Assembly (NCBI RefSeq): GCF_003013395.1
Contig: NZ_PXZM01000041.1
Location: forward strand, 1 to 64,000
Origin: Brevibacillus fortis
Lineage (GTDB): Bacteria > Bacillota > Bacilli > Brevibacillales > Brevibacillaceae
Reading direction: 5' to 3'
Length of the DNA stretch: 64,000 nt
Of the stretch, positions 1 to 7,807 are shown piece after piece. Both the position numbers and the translations under genes were made by a program. Position 1 is the stretch's first letter; each line of letters begins with the position of its first letter. The notes below the pieces were generated by a model, which saw only the letters and a list, made by a program, of their open reading frames with translations, did not search any database and was not told the origin of the DNA.

Positions 1-49
1 AGAATATTTTACAGACTCCAACCTGTCTTATAGGAGGTGCCTCTTCGTG

Positions 50-913
50 TTATTTGGTATATTCCATGACTTCAAAGGATTGGATCTTACTGAATGCTAT
101 ATAATCTTTTCTAGCAGTAAATGGTCCCTTGTTAAAGTCCTTATCGAACATATAGGTTTCTTTTCCACGTCCGTCTGCACGATCATTATACCAGTCGATG
201 AAGTTCTGCACTTCGGATGCAGTTAATTCAAACTCTTTCTCGAGTCCACTGATCATCTTGATAACAAGAAGTGCGTTATCACCAGATGGCTGAGGTTTTG
301 GATCTGGATCTGGATCTGGATCTGGGTCTGGATCTGGATTTGGTATCTCAGCATTTCCTTCCATGAATTCAATTTCACTTATTACAGTATGAGTATTGCC
401 ATGCCCATTATTGGCAGTAATATTTAAACGATACGCTTTATAGGGCTTGGAGTTATTAAATGTAAATTCTCTTTTCTCACCAAGTTTCCATCCTGTTATA
501 TTCGTTTTTACGTCTAGGCTAATCCAGTTAGTACCATTCCATCCTTCCAACATCCAAGTGGTAGGAGCTTCTAAATGTCTATATGTCATGTCAGAGGCTA
601 ATTTTATCGTATACTTTCCTACTGCTGTTTCAGTTGGGAATTCATACCCCAAATAATAGGGGAAGTGACTAATATTAGCCGGATGCCAATAGGTTTTCTC
701 ATCATCGTCGAAGGCTTTATATGCATCAGTTTCTGTACTCCAAATGTTATTCGCACTTGCGATGCCTGTAGGTGATGTGTTACTCGTCATAGTTGGAACT
801 AAATCAACTGAGTTTTGATCTTCGGCATGCCCAATGCTTTGACCAGAAAATATAACAGAAAACATGAATGCCAAACTAAAAATTTGCTTACGATACCTTT
901 TTGCTAAAAACAT
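50..913 (-). CDS. Secreted protein with discoidin-like (F5/8 type C) domain
   Basis: This 287-residue protein is predicted to be exported. It starts with a basic stretch and a hydrophobic segment (FSLAFMFSVIFSG), giving a signal peptide that ends near the Ala-Glu after GHAE. Residues about 40-185 resemble a carbohydrate-binding discoidin/F5-8C fold (YKAFDDDEKTYWHP near the start, YKAYRLNITANNG near the end). An Asp-Pro repeat linker follows, then a roughly 75-residue C-terminal domain I do not recognise. I chose the ATG at 913 because AAGGAGG lies 7 bases upstream and the signal peptide starts there; an upstream in-frame ATG at 994 has no such site. No catalytic domain is visible, so a wall or polysaccharide-binding role is inference. 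Confidence 0.75.
   Translation of the reverse strand: MFLAKRYRKQIFSLAFMFSVIFSGQSIGHAEDQNSVDLVPTMTSNTSPTGIASANNIWSTETDAYKAFDDDEKTYWHPANISHFPYYLGYEFPTETAVGKYTIKLASDMTYRHLEAPTTWMLEGWNGTNWISLDVKTNITGWKLGEKREFTFNNSKPYKAYRLNITANNGHGNTHTVISEIEFMEGNAEIPNPDPDPDPDPDPDPKPQPSGDNALLVIKMISGLEKEFELTASEVQNFIDWYNDRADGRGKETYMFDKDFNKGPFTARKDYIAFSKIQSFEVMEYTK
300..341 (-). repeat. Tandem hexamer encoding Asp-Pro repeats
   Basis: Seven near-perfect copies of a six-base unit (GGATCT on the plus strand, with GGGTCT and GGATTT variants) encode the (Asp-Pro)n linker of the secreted discoidin-like protein. Because the unit is six bases, copy changes would alter linker length without breaking the frame. Confidence 0.85.
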
Positions 914-1060
914 CAATAACCTCCTTGAATTGTTAAAAATGGATAATCGGTCTATTTCCAATAAAAATATAGTATAGTTCTTTCGTTTGAGCAAAACATA
1001 AAAAGGGATAAATTACAAATTGAAGGAGGAATCTGGGATTTTATTTAGTTAGTTCAAGAA

Positions 1061-1095
1061 ATACAAAACCCGTCCCTGATTTTAGGAGACGGGTT
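1061..1095 (-). terminator. Intrinsic terminator of the DUF2935 gene
   Basis: An inverted repeat AACCCGTC / GACGGGTT at 1067-1095 has a 13-base loop and a T-rich tail on the minus strand. It lies about 60 bases past the stop of the DUF2935 gene. Confidence 0.7.
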
Positions 1096-1157
1096 ATTCT
1101 TATTCTGAGAATTGGTATTGTGAATTTTGTTAGATAGAGGATGTTCCTCCAGATTCG

Positions 1158-1949
1158 CTACTTTCCGTGTGAAAGGGACACCTCAAAGGCATCTAAAATC
1201 TCTAGAAAATGCGAGGCTTCTCTAAATACATGATCAGCGAGCAATGGGGGGATAATGCTTTTCACTTTGCATTCCTCAATCAGATCATGAGCTGTTTTTT
1301 TGAAGTCACGCAATTGACGGACTGATACGCGATTTTGATCCACGAACTGATTCAGTAGTGGTTTCGTTTGTGACTGGGGGCGCATGGAATCAAGATCCTG
1401 AGCTTGGAACAATAATTGATCAAAGTCATGACTAAATTCCCTAGCTTGTTCCACTAGCTTTCTTTCGGAAGGATCGAGCAAATGGTTAATAAATTTGGCA
1501 TGGTCAGCCATGATTCGTAGAAAGAAGACATTCTCATTAATCACCGCATCAGGTAAGGGATCAAGGTTTCCCGTATTCAATTGTTCTAATCGATTTCGAA
1601 AATAGTTGGCTTCCCTGCTCACGTGATCGACTAACAGCGGAAAGTTGTTACCACCGATTTTACAACGGATAATGAGTCCGAGTACTTTGCGTTTGAAAGC
1701 CCAAATATACGAAACGGCATTGTGAACGACTCGATTAAAGTCATAGATTCGTTGAGGATCTACATCAGAAGAAAAGGCAAGTGCCTGACTTTCAATTTCT
1801 TCAAAAATACTGTAAAAGCGATTGGCTTCTTCAATCAATTTTGTGTCTTCGCAGTTAAAGCCTAATTTGAGAAACAGGGAATGTTCTTTCATGATGCGAG
1901 ACCAAAAACGTATTTCCTCTAATGATCGATCAACAAATACATCTGTCAT
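1158..1949 (-). CDS. DUF2935 domain protein, duplicated four-helix domain
   Basis: A soluble, mostly helical protein of 263 residues with two related halves. Residues about 8-130 (EIRFWSRIMKEHSLFL) and about 140-255 (ENVFFLRIMADHAKFI) share the pattern E/N-x-x-FxxRIMxxHxxF and repeat His/Glu residues typical of DUF2935, a family found in Bacillota whose structure resembles ferritin-like bundles. The repeated His and Glu positions could bind metal, but that is inference. The ATG follows TCGGAGGTCCAT at good spacing. The gene is monocistronic with its own terminator. Its biological role is unknown. Confidence 0.8.
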   Translation of the reverse strand: MTDVFVDRSLEEIRFWSRIMKEHSLFLKLGFNCEDTKLIEEANRFYSIFEEIESQALAFSSDVDPQRIYDFNRVVHNAVSYIWAFKRKVLGLIIRCKIGGNNFPLLVDHVSREANYFRNRLEQLNTGNLDPLPDAVINENVFFLRIMADHAKFINHLLDPSERKLVEQAREFSHDFDQLLFQAQDLDSMRPQSQTKPLLNQFVDQNRVSVRQLRDFKKTAHDLIEECKVKSIIPPLLADHVFREASHFLEILDAFEVSLSHGK

Positions 1950-2096
1950 ATGGACCTCCGATTAAGAATTTGGATGGATCATTGTATTTCTATGTGTTTA
2001 CCCAGTTCCGTGAGTGGGCATGAGCACAGAATCAACATAAGAGAGAAGCCTATTTCTTTATACGATTGTCGCGGGGGGTTAAATTGGCTTGTCCCA

Positions 2097-2121
2097 CAAA
2101 AAAACTCCCTGTAATGGGAGT
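2097..2121 (-). terminator. Strong intrinsic terminator behind the His/Arg-rich mini-gene
   Basis: ACTCCC (2104-2109), a six-base loop and GGGAGT (2116-2121) are followed on the minus strand by seven T. It begins 12 bases after the stop of the 2133-2318 reading frame, which supports that frame being a transcribed unit. Confidence 0.75.
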
Positions 2122-2132
2122 CTTCGAAGTCA

Positions 2133-2318
2133 TTAGCGACGCATCGAATGCATTTGCATTCTGTGGTGATGTGCCCGCATGCGATGGAAGTGTTCTCTTT
2201 CTCTAAAGGTATGATGACGCATGCGATCATGGCGATGTTCAAAAGCTAAAGAGCGATAACGATCTGCTTACCGTAAGTGATGACGCATTCTCTGTCTATG
2301 ATGCTCAATCGGATCCAT
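2133..2318 (-). pseudogene. His/Arg/Met-rich mini-gene interrupted by in-frame TAA
   Basis: Reading the minus strand from the ATG at 2318 gives MDPIEHHRQRMRHHLR, then an in-frame TAA (2268-2270). The same frame then continues for 44 codons (ADRYRSLAFEHRHDRMRHH..., ending HHHRMQMHSMRR) to a TAA at 2133. Both sides of the stop share the unusual His, Arg and Met composition and the RMRHH motif, so they look like one small basic protein of about 60 residues split by a nonsense codon. A purine-rich site (AAGGGGAAC) sits before the ATG and a strong terminator lies 12 bases after the last stop. It could be a decayed gene, a sequencing error, or a 16-residue peptide. I do not recognise a family. Confidence 0.5.
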
Positions 2319-2527
2319 GACACGTTCCCCTTAACGATGGTACTTTATATGCTATGAGGACAGCTTCTTGCTTGCTTATGCATGAGTGGATACCGCAAAG
2401 AGTGAATGGAAAAGAGGCGTATAGCCTTTAGCTTTCGCCCAGAAGTGTGTAACGGATGGACCTTGACTCCCAAATGGACATAAATGGTAAAATGCTTGTA
2501 GGAGGAGCAGCAGTAAGGGGGGAGATT

Positions 2528-3022
2528 ATGAAGAGACCTATCATAAAAATACCAAAGACAGGCAGCGAATGGTTGTGGGATGTAGTTGGTTTTTTATTTT
2601 TCGTGGGATCGATACTCTTTTTAGTCTTTGCATGGAATAAGCTTCCTGACGAGGTCCCTGCCCATTACAATGCTTTGGGGGAAGTAGATCGCTGGGGCTC
2701 AAAATGGGAACTGCTTCTTTTAGCTGGGATTGGTGTTTTTATCATTTTCCTCATGCAGGTACTCGAAAAGCATCCGGAGCTGCATAATTATCCGGCACGC
2801 TTCCAAGAATCGAATGCCAAGCAGTTTTATTTGCACAGTCGAAAAATCGTGAACCAAATAAAAAATAGCTGCTTAATTATTTTTTCCGTCATCTTATTGG
2901 AGTCGGTTTCTATAGCTTTAGGATGGGGAGGCGGTATTGGAAAGTGGTTTCTGCCTATCACGATCATTGGGATGATCGTTCTGCTTGTGATAGGGATCGT
3001 GAAACAAAAAAAGATTCAATGA
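2528..3022 (+). CDS. DUF1648 (SdpI-like) membrane protein
   Basis: A 164-residue integral membrane protein with about four hydrophobic segments. After a short basic N-terminus, the first segment (residues about 17-35) is followed by the DUF1648 signature KLPDEVPAHYNALGEVDRWG, which is shared with the N-terminal part of SdpI-type immunity/transport proteins. The second segment (LLLAGIGVFIIFL) and two C-terminal ones complete the fold. The ATG at 2528 follows AAGGGGGGAG; longer in-frame starts at 2456 and 2492 lack a site. SdpI proper is longer and has extra domains, so an immunity role should not be assumed. Confidence 0.8.
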   Translation: MKRPIIKIPKTGSEWLWDVVGFLFFVGSILFLVFAWNKLPDEVPAHYNALGEVDRWGSKWELLLLAGIGVFIIFLMQVLEKHPELHNYPARFQESNAKQFYLHSRKIVNQIKNSCLIIFSVILLESVSIALGWGGGIGKWFLPITIIGMIVLLVIGIVKQKKIQ

Positions 3023-3028
3023 GAAGCG

Positions 3029-3068
3029 CGAGAGGTCCTTCTAACAGGAAGGGCCTCTCCTTTGTTTT
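3029..3068 (+). terminator. Intrinsic terminator after DUF1648 gene
   Basis: GAGAGGTCCTTC / GAAGGGCCTCTC stem around a short loop, followed by CTTTGTTTT. Confidence 0.75.
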
Positions 3069-3157
3069 ATGGGAATGAAAATCAAAAGGACATATGTCCT
3101 TCCCTATCTACCTTGCCATCCCTTTTAATTAGGAACAGATCAGTGTGAGGTGAGAGG

Positions 3158-3583
3158 ATGAAAGGAATAATTTTTGCAATTTTGGGCGGCGTTTTCATTA
3201 CCGTGCAAGGTGTAGCGAATTCAAGAATTAGTCAAGATATTGGTACTTGGCAAACCGCGACACTCACGCAGTTAACGGGCTTCCTCACAGCTTTTTTACT
3301 CCTGTTGTTTTTTCGGGATGGAAAATGGCAGGCATACAGGCGAGTGAGGCCGTTATATTTGACAGGTGGGGCATTCGCCGCATTTATCATTTTTAGCAAT
3401 GTGACGGCCATCCAGCATATCGGGGTAACCATGACGATTTCAGCCCTCTTAATTGCGCAGCTAAGCCTGACTTTTCTCATTGACAGTAATGGGTGGTTTG
3501 GTGTTAAAAAACAAAAGATGAAGCTGCCGCATTTTATTGGGATCGGGATGATGATTCTAGGCGTGCTGATACTGAGAGCCTGA
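3158..3583 (+). CDS. YdcZ-family half-size DMT transporter subunit 1
   Basis: A 141-residue membrane protein of the YdcZ (formerly DUF606) branch of the drug/metabolite transporter superfamily, with about five membrane segments. The N-terminus MKGIIFAILGGVFITVQGVAN is typical of the family and the length matches its single-domain members. A ribosome site (GAGGTGAGAGG) precedes the ATG. The next gene is a Crp/Fnr regulator 23 bases away, and a second YdcZ protein follows it. The two half-size transporters may pair as a heterodimer; the substrate is unknown. Confidence 0.85.
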   Translation: MKGIIFAILGGVFITVQGVANSRISQDIGTWQTATLTQLTGFLTAFLLLLFFRDGKWQAYRRVRPLYLTGGAFAAFIIFSNVTAIQHIGVTMTISALLIAQLSLTFLIDSNGWFGVKKQKMKLPHFIGIGMMILGVLILRA

Positions 3584-3606
3584 TGGCGAAAGGGTGAAAC
3601 CGAGGA

Positions 3607-4305
3607 ATGAAGGAAATCGAAAATCGTGAGCTTTTGCAACAATATCTCCATGATCACCAGTTAGCGTCTGTCTTTCATGAGCCTTTTCTGCCACACCTGT
3701 CCTTGTATCAATTTGATCAAGGAGAACCGATTTGTGCCCAGGGTGAATCTGCCTATCATCTGTATGTATTAGTGAAGGGAAAAGTAAAAGTTTTTACGAC
3801 ATCTCCCGAAGGAAAAACACTGATCCTTTCCTTTAAAAAGCCGCTTGAAGTGATCGGAGATATTGAATATGTAAGGGGAATTTCTTATATGAATTCGGTG
3901 GAAGCGGCCTCGTCTGTTCAGATGATCGGGATTCATTATCGCTGGCTGAAAAAATACGGAACAGACTACGCTCCCCTCCTGCAATTTTTACTGCAAATCA
4001 TTACGCAAAAATTTTGTGTAAAGTCCAACTCATTAAGCTTTAACCTTCTGTACCCCGTAGAAGTACGTTTCGCTCGTTATTTGTTATCCGTTTCTATAGA
4101 AGAGTGGAATCCTGAAAACAGAGAACAAATCAGTACGAGCAATCTCTTGGATGCAGCGAATATGATTGGAACGAGCTACAGACATTTGAATCGGGTCATC
4201 CAGCAGTTCTGCAAAGAGGGACTGATTGAGCGTGCCAATGGATTCCTCCTGATTAAGGATAGGGAAGGTTTAGCTGAAATGGCGAGCGAGATTCTGAACG
4301 AATAA
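3607..4305 (+). CDS. Crp/Fnr-family transcriptional regulator, YeiL-like
   Basis: At 232 residues this has the Crp/Fnr layout: a cyclic-nucleotide-binding-like beta roll (residues about 15-125, GEPICAQGESAYHLYVLVKGKVKVF) and a C-terminal winged helix (about 150-220, LLDAANMIGTSYRHLNRVIQQF). I see no Fnr-type N-terminal cysteine cluster. The position between two YdcZ transporter genes suggests it regulates them in response to a small ligand, which is inference. It resembles YeiL-type regulators in length and in lacking the cAMP-contact arginine context. The gene reads in the same direction as both neighbours with gaps of about 22 bases, so it is probably cotranscribed. Confidence 0.8.
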   Translation: MKEIENRELLQQYLHDHQLASVFHEPFLPHLSLYQFDQGEPICAQGESAYHLYVLVKGKVKVFTTSPEGKTLILSFKKPLEVIGDIEYVRGISYMNSVEAASSVQMIGIHYRWLKKYGTDYAPLLQFLLQIITQKFCVKSNSLSFNLLYPVEVRFARYLLSVSIEEWNPENREQISTSNLLDAANMIGTSYRHLNRVIQQFCKEGLIERANGFLLIKDREGLAEMASEILNE

Positions 4306-4326
4306 TGGGACAGGAGTGTCAAAATC

Positions 4327-4794
4327 ATGGTAGTCGGGTTATTCTTCGCGTTACTGGCTGGCTTGCTGGTTAGCCTGCAAAATATTTTCAACAGGAAAGT
4401 AAGTGAACAGGCAGGAACATGGTCTACGACGACACTTGTTCTTGGGATGGGGTTTCTGTCGTCTTTGGCGATGGGGCTCATTTTGGAAGGAAATCAGTTG
4501 TTCTCGCTTCCATCTATGCAGCCGTGGTACTGGTTCAGCGGCATGGTCGGCGTTGGGGTGGTCTTTTGTCTGGTGCAAGGGATGAGACTGCTTGGCCCAA
4601 CGTACGCCATCTCCATCGTTCTCACTGCTCAGCTCGGCTTTGCTTTATGGTCGGATTCAATCGGCTGGTTAGGGCTGGTTCAAGTGCCGATTACTTTTAC
4701 GCAATGGTTTGGTGTTCTGGTCATTGTCGGGGGTGTGATCGTATTTAAATTAGGTGGCGAATGGCAACAGAAACGCTCAATCAGTAAGATGTAA
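4327..4794 (+). CDS. YdcZ-family half-size DMT transporter subunit 2
   Basis: A 155-residue membrane protein of the YdcZ family with about five membrane segments. It starts MVVGLFFALLAGLLVSLQN, with the family's conserved pattern of Asn-Arg and Trp-Ser-Thr residues. It is clearly related to the 141-residue protein encoded at 3158 but not a recent copy. It lies 21 bases after the Crp/Fnr gene, with GACAGGAGTGTC before the ATG. The trio looks like a small regulated exporter operon; the substrate is unknown. Confidence 0.85.
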   Translation: MVVGLFFALLAGLLVSLQNIFNRKVSEQAGTWSTTTLVLGMGFLSSLAMGLILEGNQLFSLPSMQPWYWFSGMVGVGVVFCLVQGMRLLGPTYAISIVLTAQLGFALWSDSIGWLGLVQVPITFTQWFGVLVIVGGVIVFKLGGEWQQKRSISKM

Positions 4795-4802
4795 ATTTTT
4801 TG

Positions 4803-4865
4803 TTGACTTAATTTTATACGTCATGATAAAATAAAAATTTTTTAATTCGATAAGTGTGCTATAAT
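4803..4865 (+). promoter_or_regulatory. Two candidate sigma-A promoter elements before carD-like gene
   Basis: TTGACT (4803-4808) with an 18-base spacer and TAAAAT (4827-4832) forms one vegetative-type promoter. A second perfect TATAAT lies at 4860-4865 with only a T-rich -35 region (4838-4843). Both point to the CarD gene at 4897. Confidence 0.5.
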
Positions 4866-4896
4866 GGATATAGATTGCTTTGAAGGAGGTGGACGT

Positions 4897-5400
4897 ATGT
4901 TTCAAGTTGGAGACAAGGTTTTTTATCCGATGCACGGAGCAGGCGTAATCGAGGCGATGGAGGATAAAGAATTTCTGGGTGAAAAACACCTCTATTATGT
5001 GCTCAACATGCTGCTGAAAGAGTTAAACATCATGGTCCCGGTTGAAAAGATGTCCGCTCTTGGTATCCGAAAGGTGGTCGAAGCAGACATTCTGGAGAAT
5101 GTTTTGGCCGCCATACGAGAGGGGCAGCGCGACACCACCTTGAATGCAGCGCAGCGCTACAAGCTTCATACAGAAAAAATGAAGAGTGGCGATATTTATG
5201 AGCAATCTGAGGTCATTCGCGATTTGGTTAGCATGAGTAAAGAAAAAGTATTGGGAACGAGCGACAAAATGATGCTGGATACTGCGCAGCAGCTTCTCGT
5301 TAGCGAGATTGAACTTGTAAAAGACGTAGATACGGAACAGGCAACAGAGATGCTAAAGCAAGCTGTATGCCCAGAAGAAATGTCTGAGATTGTGCCATAA
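4897..5400 (+). CDS. CarD-family transcriptional regulator
   Basis: A 167-residue cytoplasmic protein with an N-terminal RNA polymerase-interacting (Tudor-like) domain. It begins FQVGDKVFYPMHGAGVIEAM, the CarD/CdnL/TRCF-RID signature, and continues as a helical C-terminal domain (about 65-160). CarD proteins bind the RNA polymerase beta subunit and stabilise open promoter complexes, often at rRNA and growth genes. The start at 4897 follows GAAGGAGGTGGACGT; an ATG at 4864 is only an upstream in-frame codon overlapping a -10 box. The gene is monocistronic, flanked by its own promoter and terminator. Confidence 0.88.
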   Translation: MFQVGDKVFYPMHGAGVIEAMEDKEFLGEKHLYYVLNMLLKELNIMVPVEKMSALGIRKVVEADILENVLAAIREGQRDTTLNAAQRYKLHTEKMKSGDIYEQSEVIRDLVSMSKEKVLGTSDKMMLDTAQQLLVSEIELVKDVDTEQATEMLKQAVCPEEMSEIVP

Positions 5401-5423
5401 ATATTGTCTATACAAGGTAAGCA

Positions 5424-5459
5424 AGGGGAGTGATTGTTATTGCAATCGCCCCCTTTTTT
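5424..5459 (+). terminator. Intrinsic terminator after carD-like gene
   Basis: AGGGGAGTGATTG pairs with CAATCGCCCCCT across a short loop, followed by a run of T. Confidence 0.75.
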
Positions 5460-5468
5460 GTTTGTCCG

Positions 5469-6437
5469 TTAGAGCAACGAGTCATGATCTAGGGAAAATT
5501 CTTGGCGACTGGCAAACTGGTAATATCCAGCACGTAAAAAGGCTTTGGCCATTGGCGTGTTTTTTACATCGGTATCTGCACGGATGTATGTTTTGCCTGC
5601 TTGTACCAGAACTTCTGTGGCCTGCTTCAGCAATCGATCAATATAGCCGTGTCCTCTTTGCTCGGGGAGAACACCGATGTATCCAATCGTAGCAAAGGTA
5701 GGGCTGACCGTAGGCATCAAAAAACCAATGAGCTCATTATTGGCTGTATAGGCAAGCTGCCACCATTCCGGTTCGTATTTCATTTGTTGCAAATCTTGGA
5801 ACATTTCCTGTGCTTGGGCTAGAGGGCCTTTTTCCAAGCGCTCCTCTGTAATTTGTTGATCATGCGTGAATTGCGAGACACGCAGGATGGCATCCACAAA
5901 TGCAGCCTCGCCAACCTCAGAAAGACTGCGGTACACGATTCTGTCATTCGTTTCTTGTGACGGTATTGCAGTTGCCTCAATCGGAGTATGCCATTCGAAT
6001 CGGTTTGTTTCCCGGCTGATCCGAAAGCCGAGCCCTTCCAGAACATTTCTTCGCTCTTGGTGATCCGTTTGCCATTGAGGAGAGGAGGAAGGTGAATCCA
6101 GAACATAGCCGATTTTCTCCGTAAGATTTCCCGCCATGAGTGTGAAGACTTCGCGTAAGAAATGAGCTCCGAGTGAATGACATTCTGTTTCTTTCCATGG
6201 TAGCTCCCACAATACCAAATCAGACGCTTGCTTACTTCCAGGCAATGTCCAGAAGGCGAGACGACCAGTTATCTTACCATGTACCTCCAGAACGAAGCAC
6301 CAGTCCTTGCGCATAGCTCCTTGTGTGAACATTTTATCGAGGTAAGCGGCAATATCATCTCGAACTGACGCAGGGTGGTCCGGGAATGCAATAAATGCAG
6401 GTAAATCCTCCGAGTGGATACGGCGAACGGTGATCAT
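5469..6437 (-). CDS. GNAT acetyltransferase with two GNAT-like domains
   Basis: This 322-residue protein has an N-terminal divergent GNAT-like half (residues about 1-150) and a C-terminal GNAT half (about 165-315). The C-terminal half carries the acetyl-CoA loop LPEQRGHGYIDRLL, which fits the RxxGxG/A pattern, and ends with ADTDVKNTPMAKAFLRAGY. The acceptor substrate cannot be told from sequence. The ATG has AAAGGAGAG upstream at 10 bases. It is convergent with carD, and no operon partner is apparent. Confidence 0.8.
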   Translation of the reverse strand: MITVRRIHSEDLPAFIAFPDHPASVRDDIAAYLDKMFTQGAMRKDWCFVLEVHGKITGRLAFWTLPGSKQASDLVLWELPWKETECHSLGAHFLREVFTLMAGNLTEKIGYVLDSPSSSPQWQTDHQERRNVLEGLGFRISRETNRFEWHTPIEATAIPSQETNDRIVYRSLSEVGEAAFVDAILRVSQFTHDQQITEERLEKGPLAQAQEMFQDLQQMKYEPEWWQLAYTANNELIGFLMPTVSPTFATIGYIGVLPEQRGHGYIDRLLKQATEVLVQAGKTYIRADTDVKNTPMAKAFLRAGYYQFASRQEFSLDHDSLL

Positions 6438-6588
6438 GCAAGTAATCTCTCCTTTGTAACCATCTAAAGTATTTTTGTTAGTTACAATTGGATTTTACCA
6501 AAATGTTCTGCGAATCGTCAATCGTCGTCTATGTAGAAAAATAGGGAGGGTAGGGAGCAAAATGCCCGCTCCCTCGTTTGCTCCAGTG

Positions 6589-7656
6589 TTATTCAATCAA
6601 TACCCCCCGCGACCTACCTATGATGCGGATGGCGCGATTCCACAGCAACTGGAGCTTTTTTCTATGCAAAGGTCGCAAATATAGATCAGGGCTTTTCAGA
6701 TACGAACGCATGGGGATGACACGAAAGCATATACGCCCTTGACTTACATATCGTTGCGAATACGTCGGGATGACCGAAATTTGCTCGAGTGAAATCTGAT
6801 TCCTCTCATCCTTTTCGACAGTAAATCGCAGGATTGCCCCGCACTGGGATTGATCAAACGAGAGCATTTTCTCAGATGTGAAATTGCCCAAAGAGTAAGC
6901 GACGAGGGTTTGTTTCTTTGTTCCTTGAGCCGTCGTGATACTCGGGGTGACAACGGGTTGCAGAACATGTGGATGAGCCCCGAGGATGACATCAGCACCG
7001 TTGTCGAGCAGGCTTTGTACGAGCTGTCGCTGACGAGTCGTCGGTGTATAACGGAATTCAATCCCAAAGTGAAGAGAGATGATCACAAGATCGACGAGAG
7101 GACGGACTTTTCTTAAGTCGGATAATATCGTGTCAAGCTGCAGGAGTCGGACAATCCATGGTGTTTGAGCGGGGATTACCTGCTTGTTTGTCCCGTAGGT
7201 GTAAGCAAGCAGGGCGATGCGAATGCCGTTTACTTCCTTGATCAGGTAGGTATTCGCCTCCTCGGGGCTTCGATAGGTTCCGGTATGAGCAAGCTTGTAT
7301 CGATCCAAAACATCAAGGGTTCGGCATAGTCCGGTTACCCCGCCATCCAAACAGTGGTTATTCACTGTAGTCAATACGTCAAATCCAGATGTTTTCAAGT
7401 CCCGAGCCAGTTCATCTGGACAGTTGAAGCGGGGGTAACCGGTTCGTGCCGAACCGATTTGATAGGGCTGTGTTTTCCCGGAAAAGGTGGTTTCTAAATT
7501 GCCAATCGTGAGATCCGCCGCTGAGAGAATCGGTGCCACGGGAAGAAACATATTCGTAAAAGAAAATTGATTGCCTCCTGGCAGGCTGGCAGTTGCCACC
7601 TGTTCTTTCCACATCAGGATGTCGCCTACAGCGGCAATGGTGGCCTTTTTTTTCAT
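6589..7656 (-). CDS. CapA-family protein (PGA_cap metallophosphatase-like fold)
   Basis: A 355-residue protein of the CapA/PgsA family. It begins almost at once with the strand AAVGDILMWKE, then GNLETTFSG, NNHCLDGG, LLAYTYG, GAHPHVLQP and SLGNF, the conserved metal-site motifs of the PGA_cap fold. Unlike classical CapA it has no N-terminal membrane anchor or signal peptide, so it is probably cytoplasmic. The start at 7656 follows GGAGGTGAAGCGC; the frame stays open further upstream but without a ribosome site and over the divergent promoter region. It is divergent from a MurF-like ligase gene. True polyglutamate capsule clusters carry capB and capC, which are absent here, so its product is uncertain. 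Confidence 0.8.
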   Translation of the reverse strand: MKKKATIAAVGDILMWKEQVATASLPGGNQFSFTNMFLPVAPILSAADLTIGNLETTFSGKTQPYQIGSARTGYPRFNCPDELARDLKTSGFDVLTTVNNHCLDGGVTGLCRTLDVLDRYKLAHTGTYRSPEEANTYLIKEVNGIRIALLAYTYGTNKQVIPAQTPWIVRLLQLDTILSDLRKVRPLVDLVIISLHFGIEFRYTPTTRQRQLVQSLLDNGADVILGAHPHVLQPVVTPSITTAQGTKKQTLVAYSLGNFTSEKMLSFDQSQCGAILRFTVEKDERNQISLEQISVIPTYSQRYVSQGRICFRVIPMRSYLKSPDLYLRPLHRKKLQLLWNRAIRIIGRSRGVLIE

Positions 7657-7807
7657 GCGCTTCACCTCCCCTCCTACTCTATTCCAGAAGTCGTCCGTCT
7701 GATTTGGATAGTAGCGGAACGTTTTCATAGATAATGGTCTATACAGGCTGTCTATGCCGTTCATACAATAGGAAAGCTGATCGAGAGAAGAACGAGGCAA
7801 AGGGGTG

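Noticed and set aside
447-656. Plus-strand 69-residue frame inside the discoidin-like gene
   Set aside because: It lies wholly within a well-supported gene on the opposite strand and shows no domain or ribosome site.
1979-2242. 87-residue minus-strand frame rich in Cys and Ile
   Set aside because: It runs through the 2104-2121 terminator, overlaps the His/Arg-rich frame that has better support, and has no ribosome site.
6545-6588. Terminator after the CapA-like gene
   Set aside because: GGGAGC/GCTCCC pairing exists (about 6554-6575), but the following sequence on the minus strand is C-rich before any T-run, so I did not list it.
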